In this document: piece after piece, positions 1 to 8,222 of the stretch | Position numbering within the stretch: position 1 is the first letter of the stretch | Layout: each line of letters opens with the position of its first letter | Assembly: GCA_937965925.1 (NCBI GenBank) | Contig: CALCME010000069.1 | Span: 1-22,468 of the forward strand | From: Candidatus Absconditabacterales bacterium | GTDB taxonomy: Bacteria > Patescibacteriota > Gracilibacteria > Absconditabacterales > Absconditicoccaceae | Length of the DNA stretch: 22,468 nucleotides | Direction: 5' to 3' | Position numbers and translations under genes: made by a program | The notes under the pieces: generated by a model | Database searches by the model: none | What the model was told of the DNA's origin: nothing | The model's input: only the letters and a program-made list of their open reading frames with translations

Positions 1-113
1 AAACATTACTTACTCGCTGAATGCTATGAACATATATTTATATAGTTAATCCTGACTTGAAGGAGTATATGAGAGAGATCATTGATAGGATGAAAGTAGA
101 TGGATTAACATAG
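1..113 (+). CDS. DUF2075-type helicase, C-terminal end only (5' partial)
   Basis: An open frame enters from the left edge (first complete codon at base 3) and ends at TAG. With UGA as Gly its start reads TLLTRGMLGTYIYI, followed by a charged helix PDLKEYMREI. The 'LLTRGMxGxYIY' signature is what I know from the C-terminal end of DUF2075 (COG3410, Schlafen group 3-like) superfamily 1 helicases, where the arginine lies in a late helicase motif. Two of the glycines around it are TGA codons. Only about 36 residues are in the window, so the Walker motifs cannot be checked and the family call rests on this one motif. The next gene, a nuclease/exonuclease protein on the same strand, starts 81 bases downstream, so the two could form a DNA-processing pair. 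Confidence 0.6.
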
Positions 114-194
114 ATAAAGTACTTGAATAGGTTATCTAACTTATTTGAATCTCAATTATTTAAATTTTAGATGTATATCACTTAATCACTACCC

Positions 195-2009
195 ATGTAC
201 ATCACCAAATCCCTCTTCGTAGACTATCGTAAACTACCTAAGCTTGCGTGGCGAAAGAAACATGATCCAGAGGTATATAAGAAGATCCGTAAGCTCGAGA
301 GTGACGAGCAGGAGAAACATATTATGAAAATCGGTATGGCAGTAGAGGCAGCGGTAGTGGAGTTTTTTGAAAGAAGATATGGAACGAAGGCACGTGACCT
401 GATGCCTGGACTACAGATACCACCAGAAAAGAACGTAGAGAACGACGAAGATTATATTGAAGATCATATTGAAGATGAGGATGACTTCATAGATCATGCA
501 ATGTTTGATCCAGAGCTGCTCATGCAAAACACGCTACAAGCTATCAAAGATCAGGAAGCGATTCTGTATCAGCCAACGTTCTTGATAGATCAGTGCTTGG
601 TGAGATGAGATCTGATGGTGCGTAATGATGATGGAACATATACTCTCTGTGAGATTAAAGCGAAGACTTCGGTGAGAAAAACCGTCTCTGATGATGGAGA
701 GAAGAAAGCTATAGGAGAGATCAACAAAGATCTCATAGATGATATGAGTTTTCAAAAGCGAGTGATCAATAGCGTCTTGGAGAATGAAGGCCTCCCAGCC
801 ATTGGGAAGGTAGAACTTCGACACCTCAACAAATCATATATCAAAGATGGAGACCTCTCGCTCAATCTGTTGCTGACCAAGCAAGAAGCTGATACGCAAC
901 ATACCATCAGTATCTATCAGAGAAAGAAGCAGGTAGAGAAACTCATCGATGATACCTTACTTACTCCTGAGGATATAGAACCACTTGTACAGCAGATGAA
1001 GAAGACTCTCGTGATGGGGGAAGAGAACTTTAACAAACGCTCTCCTCGAACAGGGACGAAATATTTGGAATATTTTGGTGAATCAAGAACTGATGTATAT
1101 GGAACAGTTATGTGAAGTGGGATCCATCATAGTAATGCATCTGTGATTCAGGATATCTACTATGAGTGAACGCATGCACTTACAGAACTCTCTGATGATG
1201 AGATCGAGACATTCAACAAGAATGGACAGAGATTTATCTGACTGTATCTTGATGCGAAGGAGAAAAACTGACCAGTAATAGACGCAACACAGATTGAAAA
1301 AGAGTTTGCTTCCATACAATATCCTATTTGTTTTTATGATTACGAATCTATCTCTGTCCCTATCCCTCGTATGGATATGACGTTTCCCTATCAGCAAGTA
1401 GTCGTGCAGTATTCACTCCATAAGCTGTATGAGAACGGAGAAATGAAACACTATGGGGGACTTTTTGTGCAAGAATGAACAAAAAACGTCGAGCAAATCG
1501 TGCTTCCTGACCATGAGTGGAAGGTCTGATATGAGTCAGAGAAAATCGTAACGGGGAGCTATGATGATCTTCTTGTGGAGTTCTTGAGAGATATCTGAGA
1601 GGATCTTGAAAGATCTACTTTTGTAGTACGACATAAATGATTTGAAAACACAAGAAACACCGAGATAGCAGAACTCTTCCCTGATCTTTCTGACTACCTG
1701 AAGATCAATGACGCTACCTATGATCTCAGAGATATCTTCTCTAAGTTGTATTATTTTGACAATTGATTCAAAGGATCATCATCAATTAAGAAAGTCTTGC
1801 CAGTTCTTGTTCCACGCATGAACTATGCAGATATACTCGATGAAGTAGTAAACTGATCAATAGCCATGATCAAACTGCAAGAACTGATCGAATGAACTAT
1901 AGTCGCTGAGCAGGAAAGGGCTGATATGAGTGAAAAACTGTTAAGGTATTGTGGGTTGGATAGTCTTGCAATGGTGAAGATATATGAGGAACTTTTGAGA
2001 AGAATCTAA
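195..2009 (+). CDS. DUF2779-type protein: PD-(D/E)xK nuclease fused to DEDD-exonuclease-like domain
   Basis: This 604-residue protein appears when UGA is read as Gly. The N-terminal part (about 1-330) starts MYITKSLFVDY, as in RecB/Cas4-like nucleases. It carries Gly138-Asp139 and then Glu153-Ile-Lys155, matching the D...ExK catalytic core of the PD-(D/E)xK fold. The C-terminal part starts near residue 378 with FYDYES (Asp382, Glu384), followed by PYQQVVVQYSLH. It continues to a GSSSIKKVLP motif and a late YCGLDSLAM motif, which matches DUF2779 as I know it and looks like a DEDD exonuclease (RNase H fold). An acidic stretch lies near residues 80-100. Cas4-like relatives usually have CPKLLW-type cysteines near the N-terminus; here that segment is KLPKLAW, and I see no clustered cysteines, so an Fe-S cluster is probably absent. 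An in-frame TAA lies four codons upstream, so the ATG at 195 is the first usable start. I see no Shine-Dalgarno sequence. Confidence 0.85.
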
Positions 2010-2091
2010 TGTTCCTTTCTTTTTTATTTCCTTTTGTTCTGTATTTTTCTCATGAATTACGTATAGATGGGTATTTATGTAATATAGGCTT

Positions 2092-3192
2092 ATGAAGATA
2101 GGAATTGTTTGATTACCAAATGTCTGAAAATCTACACTATTTAATGCTCTTACCAAAAATTACTCTGCTGATGCAGCGAATTTTCCCTTTTGTACAATAG
2201 AACCAAACGTGTGAGTGGTCGAAGTGAAGGATGAGAGAGTTGATGCTTTGGCTACTATTTCTGACACAGATACCAAGATCTATGCAGCGATTAATTTTGT
2301 TGATATTGCTGGTCTGGTAAAGTGAGCTTCTGACGGTGAGTGACTGGGAAATAAGTTTCTAGCTCACATTAGAGAGGTAGATGCAATCGTACAGGTGGTT
2401 CGTTTGTTTGAGGATGATGATGTCGTACATGTCGAGTGATGACCAGATCCAATGCGTGATGTAGAGATTATCAATTTAGAACTCATCATGGCTGATATTC
2501 AGATGATCGAAAATATCTTACCATGACTTCAAAAGAAATTAAAATCGAGGGATGTAGATGTGATTAAGTTGGTGGATGTTCTTGAAAGAATGAAAGCTCA
2601 TCTAGAAGAAGAAAAACTAGCAATCGATATGAAAGATGACTTGAATGAGAAAGAGCTTGAACTACTCAAAGCATATAACTTCCTTACGTTCAAACCATTT
2701 GTCTATGCACTTAATGTTTCTGAAGATAATCTAAAAAACGGAGATGCGCTTATCAAAGAATGGGAAACTCTATTACAAAAACCAGTAACAGTTGTTTCTG
2801 CAAAGTTTGAATCTGAGCTGATGGAAATAGATGAGGACGAGAAGGAGTTGTTTTTGGATGATCTGAGTGATGGATGAACAGTAAAACTTCCTACCTTGGA
2901 TGATCTTATCAAATTAGCTTTTGATACGGTCTGACTTATGTATTATTTCACTACGTGAAAGAAAGAAACAAGAGCACGAACAGTCCTAAAATGATCAACA
3001 GCACCTCAGGCTGCATGAGCTATTCATACTGATTTCGAAAAATGATTTATTAAAGCAGAGGTGGTGTCCTACAGCAAATTTGTAGAATGATGAGGGTGGT
3101 CGTGATCAAAAGAAAAGGGTTTTTTGAGACTAGAAGGTAAAGAGTATATAGTCCAAGATGGAGATGTGATGTTGTTTAGATTTAATAATTAA
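2092..3192 (+). CDS. ychF: Redox-regulated P-loop NTPase YchF (OLA1 family)
   Basis: This 366-residue protein is close to the usual YchF length of about 363. G1 is GLPNVGKS (residues 7-14), with both glycines encoded by TGA, and G3 begins at Asp71 (DIAGLVKGAS). The base-recognition motif is NVSE (208-211) instead of NKxD, the feature that gives YchF/OLA1 its known preference for ATP over GTP. A coiled helical section follows (about 120-200). The C-terminal TGS domain ends in [16 protein letters not shown], which is typical of the family. YchF is a universally conserved cytoplasmic ATPase that associates with ribosomes and is linked to stress responses. The start has no recognisable ribosome-binding site. 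It follows the nuclease gene after 82 bases and precedes the next gene by 18 bases, so co-transcription with the downstream gene is likely. Confidence 0.97.
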
Positions 3193-3210
3193 TTAGTTGA
3201 CCGAATATAC

Positions 3211-4896
3211 ATGAGAGTATTCTTTAGACGATGCATTTGAATATTTGCTGTTATATGGGCCTGTCTCATTTTTTGATATGTGTTCTTAATAGCTTTTGCT
3301 GAAACTTCAGTTCAAGATTCGGTACATGAAAAGATTGCGCCTCTTTCCTTGTTTTCTTGATTTTTGTGAGTTCGTGATTTTCCTGATTGGAAAAATAACT
3401 CAGAAGAGATCAATAGTTCGGTTTTAGCTAATCTGAGAAAACTGAGAGAGAAGAATAGTGGAGATGACATTCTCTTTTTCGATATCGAGGGAGAGTCTCT
3501 TGATCTCTTTTCTCCATTTCATGTATTTGTTGGTGAAGTACTTACGTGAGCTGCTGAGTTCGATTTGGTGTTTGAACATAAAGATCTTGATGAGAGACTT
3601 GAAATTAATCTGATGCCATTTGTAGATGATATGGGGGTGTGGAAGTTTGAAGTTTGACTCCATAATGACCTTATGAAACTATGAAAGAATACCTATTATT
3701 TTGAAATAACCTCTGTTTCTTGAGAGAAGAAAAAATATAAAAAGAGATTAAATGTTGATTTTGAAACTATTGATCTTAATTGAGTTGAACTCTATCTTGA
3801 CCCTTACTTTGTCAAAGATTGACACAAGTTAGTACGAAAAGAAGATGATTTCGACGGATTGAGTACTCATTTTATGACGGTTTGATGTTCATCTGAAGAG
3901 AAAAATGTTCTTATTAAACAGGATTACTCGTACGATTTTATTCCAAGTTGTTTGACGTATTCACTCAAGAAGAACTACCTTGTCTACTTTTCTGATATGA
4001 TTAAAAGGACTCGAGAACATGCGTATACGTATACTGCAACTTCAGTGAAACAATGAGTTGTGTATGATCATTTTCCTTTATTTCAGTGGAAGTTGTGATC
4101 GTTATATCAATCTCTCTTGTTCTTTAATCCAGAATGAAAATTTCTCCAGATATTAAAAGCAGTATGAGATGATACGGAGTTTGAAACGCTGATTCAGCAT
4201 TATGATATTCGTACGAAAAAGAATACAATGTGACTTCGTCAGGTAAATGGAGATCAAGTTGAAATAGAAAATTGATATGAGAAAATGATTGTTTATTTCT
4301 TCAAAGATAACAACACGAAGCGTAGTGTTTCATTTCCATGATTACGTTTTAAGTATTATGTGATGAGATCCGGGCGTCGAAAACTTATAAATCAAGGGAC
4401 TCTCTACCATCTTGAAGAGAAGATTTCTGTTATGCCTGATGCTGAGTATTGAAGTTCTATTCGTTTGTGATCATGGTTGCATGAAAATAAAGTGATAATT
4501 GAGGATTCATTTAAGCATGTTACGTTTGATATCTGATCTTTGTCCAAGCCGATGAGTGTTGTTGACAAACCTATCGGGAAGGTGGAATGTTCTCAGATGG
4601 AAGCGTGAATTTATTGATTCTTGTGAGATAAGAGGGATTATTTGTACGAACAAGATAACATTAATATATTAGGTAAGTGACGACATGTTGACCGTGTTTC
4701 TATTACGGATAATTATGGTTCTATGTATGAGACAGAACAACTTTTCCAGTGATACCTTTCAAGTGTGATCGAACCAAACGAGAGATGAGTGATGACATGA
4801 GATGTTGTCTTTACGATAGAGTGATTTGATAAAAACGACCGTAAAATTTGTACAAAAGAGGTGTCTATTTCTCTGAATGAAGATCCATTTAAATAA
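3211..4896 (+). CDS. Unrecognised exported or membrane-anchored protein, 561 residues
   Basis: I do not recognise this family. The protein is 561 residues with UGA as Gly. It starts with arginines (MRVFFRRC), then a hydrophobic stretch at about residues 9-30 ending in an AFA-type signal peptidase-like site. It is therefore either secreted or held by one N-terminal helix. The rest is hydrophilic, rich in Lys, Asp, Tyr and beta-prone segments with alternating hydrophobic residues. The part near residues 105-190 has an even beta-strand rhythm like an Ig-like or beta-sandwich domain, but this is only an impression. A few cysteines are scattered through it. It starts 18 bases after ychF and is followed closely by a small PH-domain membrane protein, suggesting one transcript. 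It ends at TAA. Its size and position suggest a lineage-specific cell-surface protein. Confidence 0.85.
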
Positions 4897-4935
4897 AACT
4901 GACTCTTGAAATTTATTTGTATAAAGGCCTCACTC

Positions 4936-5496
4936 ATGAGATTATTCTCGAATTTCAATACGGATCTAGAGGCAACTCTTGTAAAGAAATATAAGAAGAA
5001 TTTTTGAGATGATAAAATTCTTTCGATCCATAAGTCTAGGTGGTTCTATATAACGTGAGTTATTTGACCATTTGTGTTGTTTTTTGTAGTCTTTAGTGTA
5101 CTTCTTTCCGTTGTATATATGAATGAATTTGACTTCAAAGAGGTTGTTATTCCTACATTTTGGGGGGTAATGCTTTTGTATTTCGTGTTCGTTTCTCGTC
5201 GTTCTTCTAAGAATTACGTCGATTATAAGATGGATTTCTTGATTGTCACACCAAAAGAACTTATTAAATATGATCAAAGATGAATGTTAGATAGGCATTC
5301 AGAAACAATTCACGTAGATAAAATAAGATCTGTAACGGTTAGCAAAAGTTGATTATTTAATAGTTTCTTTGATATTGGAACGATTACGTTTCTCGCTGAA
5401 TGAAACGATGAGAAATGAGATATTATTATGCCTTTTATTGACTGAGTAGAATCAATAGAATCTAAAATCCGTCATATAATTTGATTAGATAAGTAA
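4936..5496 (+). CDS. Membrane protein with bacterial PH-like domain
   Basis: This 186-residue protein has two predicted transmembrane helices at about 37-61 and 70-86, separated by a short loop. A soluble domain of about 85 residues (99-183) follows. That domain has the strand pattern of bacterial PH domains (bPH_2, YdbT/YdbS type): FLIVTPKELI, then a conserved IRSVTVSKSGLFNSFFDIGT turn, then a strand ending in IIMPFIDGVE and a C-terminal helix. Such proteins are common in Patescibacteria, and their role is generally unknown. AAAGG about nine bases upstream may act as a weak ribosome-binding site. The stop TAA is followed directly by a purine repeat. Fold assignment is moderate; the coding call is strong. 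Confidence 0.85.
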
Positions 5497-5564
5497 AGTA
5501 AAGAAAGGGAAGGAAAGAAAAGAAAAGAAAAGAAAAGAAAAGAAAAGGAAAGAAAAGAAAAGAA
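5497..5564 (+). repeat. Purine-only simple repeat, (GAAAA)n-like
   Basis: After the stop codon of the PH-domain gene there is a run of A and G only, apart from one T near its start. Its core is about ten tandem copies of a five-base unit (AAAAG/GAAAA), with two interruptions (GGAAA and GGGAAGG). It lies about 110 bases before the ATG chosen for the SanA-like gene. Five-base units are not multiples of three, and such tracts are prone to slippage. The tract is outside a confident coding region, so any effect would be on promoter spacing or transcript structure. Copy number may vary between strains. Confidence 0.85.
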
Positions 5565-5673
5565 CTTAATGAGACGAGACTGTATGCATGGTCGCCTAAA
5601 GTTGCTTGGAGTTTATAGAGAGTTGATAGGGAGTCGAAACTGAGTTGTTATTGAGTTTTATTTATGCAAGAAT

Positions 5674-6294
5674 ATGAGGTTTTTCTCGAGATTATTTCAA
5701 TTGTTCCTTCTTTTGGTTATTTGATTCTTTTGAATGAATGCTTGGATAGTTCTTGATAGTCGAAACGAAGTACAACGTTCACCTGGTTCTTACGATTGAT
5801 ATACTGTTTGATTGGTTTTATGAGCATCTGTTCGTAGTGATGGGAGTCTTTCTCCTGTCTTGCAACAAAGAGTTGATGCAGCTATATCAGTGTATAATGC
5901 GTGAAAAATTCAAAAAATCATAGTGAGTTGATACGACAAGGATGAGACATATCTTGAAGCGATGTCTATGGGTGAGTATATGTTGTCAAAAAGTGTGAGG
6001 GAAGAAGATTTGGTTATAGACTCATGATGATATGATACATTAGCTAGTGTTCAAAGAGCAAAAAATGAGTTTGGTGTCGAGAAGATGATTATTTTCACCC
6101 AAAGATATCATCTGTGGAGGAGTGTCTTTCTTGCAAAACATAGCGATGTAGATGCTGTGTGATATTCAACAGACCATCATGCGTACTCCGTCTCAGATCT
6201 ATGAACGTTAAGAGAAATGTTTGCTAGAGTGAAGGCTTTTATTGAAGTGATGTTGCTTCGTTCTGAACAAATTTCTTGACAGTCGTTACTCTAA
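5674..6294 (+). CDS. SanA/YdcF-type DUF218 membrane-anchored protein
   Basis: This 206-residue protein has an N-terminal transmembrane anchor at about residues 4-27. The DUF218 fold follows: GLVLGASVRSDGSLSPVLQQ (46-65), RVDAAISVYNAGK, KIIVSG (81-86), ETYLEAMSMGEYM, then TLASVQRAK and MIIFTQRYHLWRSVFLAK (138-155). This order, including the conserved FTQxYHLxR with its His, matches SanA/YdcF proteins. SanA is linked to envelope barrier function, and the biochemical activity of the family is not settled. The frame stays open upstream to the previous stop, with ATGs at 5569 and 5596. I chose 5674 because it places the hydrophobic anchor at the N-terminus, and the extra 35 residues look non-coding. 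No Shine-Dalgarno sequence is seen. Confidence 0.92.
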
Positions 6295-6305
6295 TTTTGT
6301 CTATT

Positions 6306-6363
6306 GTGATATATCGTGATATAGAGACGGAAATGTAATTGTAGCAATTGTAGTAATTATAAA
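6306..6363 (+). repeat. Two short tandem repeats upstream of hflX
   Basis: The 109-base gap before hflX holds two adjacent direct repeats. GTGATATATC is followed directly by GTGATATAGA (8 of 10 identical). Then come three nine-base units: AATTGTAGC, AATTGTAGT and AATTATAAA. The last unit contains TATAAA, which could serve as a -10 element, but I see no convincing -35 at the right distance. The repeats could bind a regulator or be simple-sequence noise in AT-rich DNA. Confidence 0.5.
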
Positions 6364-6403
6364 AGCTAGTGAGTACAGGTATTTTAGTTGATATTACATC
6401 TGA

Positions 6404-7558
6404 ATGATAAAAGTTTTTATTGCCGAAGTGATTACATCATCTGCCCAAAAGAAACTTGTAGAACAAAGAATAGAAGAATTAGAGCAATTAGTTTCCACGT
6501 ATTGATGATTGACCGTTGTGAAATCTGTTCAGCAAAGAGCTAAGCCTAACTATAGAACATATGTGTGATCTTGAAAACTTGAAGAGATAATTGACGATAT
6601 GAAATTGTGTGGGGCAACTCTTTTGATTTTTTGAAATATTTTGAAACCAGGTCAGATATATAATGTGAATGAAATCTTACGCGAAGCATCAAAAGATGAA
6701 GAAGAGATATTTCAAGCTCGAGACAGAGTTGATCTTATCCTCAAAATATTTGATCGTCATGCAAAGAGTTCTGAGGCAAGACTTCAGATTGAACTAGCTA
6801 GTATTAAACATATGTGACCTCGTATTTTTGGTATGGGTATGGAGTTAAGTAGGCAGTGATGATGAATTGGTACGAGCTGAATAGGAGAGACAAACACTGA
6901 AATTATGCGCAGACATCTAAGAACTAGACGTCGTCAGACTGAGACGCAACTGGAGAGATATGAACACGTGAGAGAGGTCCATAGACAGGCTAGAAAAAAG
7001 AGGCATCTACCGACGATATGACTTGTCTGATATACAAATGCTTGAAAATCATCACTCATGAATGCACTTACAAATAAAGGGGTTCTCGTCGAAAATAAGT
7101 TGTTTGCGACACTGTGAACGGATGTCGGAAAGCTCTATGTTCCTTCTTTGAGTTGAAAAGGGAAAGAAATTCTCATCAATGATACTATTTGATTTATTCG
7201 TGATCTTCCTCCAAGTTTAATTCAGGCGTTTAAAAGTACACTTGAAGATAGTATTGAAGCAGATATTCTCTTTCATGTAATAGATGCGGCAGATGAGTTA
7301 TGGTACGATAAAATTCGCGTTGTAGATAGTATTCTAGATAGTATTCACGCAGAGCAAAAAAGGGTCTACGTGTTTAATAAAATAGATCTTCTAGAAGATC
7401 AAGAGTCAATAATGAAAGAACAAAAAGAGCGATTAGAAGTGTATTGTGAAAAAGAAGACTATCCTTCTCCAGATATCCATTATGTCTCTTCTTTTGCTTG
7501 AAATTGATTACAGGATCTTAAAGATTATCTTGTACAAGAGTTGAAGTATCCTTCATAA
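6404..7558 (+). CDS. hflX: Ribosome-associated GTPase HflX
   Basis: This 384-residue protein starts MIKVFIAEV. It has the HflX N-terminal domain, then a Gly-rich linker (RQGGGIGTSGIGETNTEI) and an arginine-rich coiled segment (MRRHLRTRRRQTETQLERYE). This 'GxGExxxExDRR'-like region before the GTPase is the family hallmark. G1 is GYTNAGKSS (209-217), G3 DTIGF (260-264) and G4 NKID (325-328). HflX binds the 50S subunit and splits stalled ribosomes under stress. The linker and P-loop glycines are largely TGA codons; by hand count about two thirds of all Gly codons in this gene are TGA. It is preceded by tandem repeats and followed after 54 bases by a BatD-like gene on the same strand. Confidence 0.96.
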
Positions 7559-7612
7559 TCATGATTTTTGACTTTACTTTTGAGTTATTTTAAAAAATTG
7601 AAAGAATTCTTC

Positions 7613-8161
7613 ATGAAAAAAATGCTGGCATGATTCCTTTTTTTCTTTCAATTGCTGTGATCAGTATGGGGGCAGTCTATAACGCTTTCAGTTAATACCA
7701 CTGAGGTCGATATTTTTTGATCTTTTTCTTTGACCGTTCAGATTGACCCTGGAGCATCTAGATCTCTAAAAGATATACAACTTGCGTGAGTGAGTGACTT
7801 TGAAATTCTCTCAAAATCTCAACGTCAACAAACTCAGATAGTAAATTGAGCAATGACTCAACAGGTCTTCATTTCATTTCAATTGGCTCCAAAAGAACTA
7901 TGAACCTACTCATTATGACCTGCTTCCGTTCTTCTTGACGGTTGAGTAACTCAGAGTAATACGATAGATATGGTTATATCAGATCTGTCAGCTTGATGAC
8001 GTGTAGAGTGAGTAGAATGAGTGGATTGATATGTAGATAATGAGCTATCGTTTCGAGAGACGAAACTTTTTACCTGGTATCTTGTCTTGGTTTCCCTTGT
8101 AGTTGTTTTGTGTCGACTTTTGTATGAAGAAATAAAGAAAGAAAAAATGATCATAGAGTAG
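7613..8161 (+). CDS. Short BatD-like exported protein with C-terminal membrane anchor
   Basis: This 182-residue protein has a signal peptide (about 1-20, ending VWG-Q) and one beta-rich domain (21-125). The domain contains SLTVQIDPGA, DFEILSKSQRQQTQIVNG and a closing LGTYSLGPASVLLDG motif. This matches the repeating domain of BatD (aerotolerance / 'oxygen tolerance') proteins as I know it: a fluctuating 'phi' strand, S-S-Q residues, then 'GxYxLGPA'. Full-length BatD has several such domains; here there is only one. A Gly/Val-rich linker (GGRVEGVEGVDG) leads to a transmembrane helix at about 152-171 and a charged tail. The MoxR and DUF58 partners expected for a Bat system lie beyond the oppositely oriented copper operon. 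It ends at TAG and converges on the copA gene with a 61-base gap that holds only a weak TCACC/GGTGA hairpin. Confidence 0.8.
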
Positions 8162-8222
8162 TATGATAATAGAATATGAGTTCACCATAGCATATAAGGT
8201 GAGTCTGATAATGCTCTCCGTT

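Noticed and set aside
195..1115. Reading the first gene as two separate short genes or a pseudogene
   Set aside because: The break is a TGA that falls at the conserved Gly of the nuclease motif; with UGA as Gly the frame continues to 2009.
5497..5564. CRISPR or mobile-element end
   Set aside because: The units are five bases with no spacers and no flanking inverted repeats; it is a simple-sequence tract.
5569..5673. A longer N-terminus for the SanA-like protein
   Set aside because: The frame is open, but the extra 35 residues would place a basic, non-hydrophobic stretch before the membrane anchor; the ATG at the anchor is more natural.
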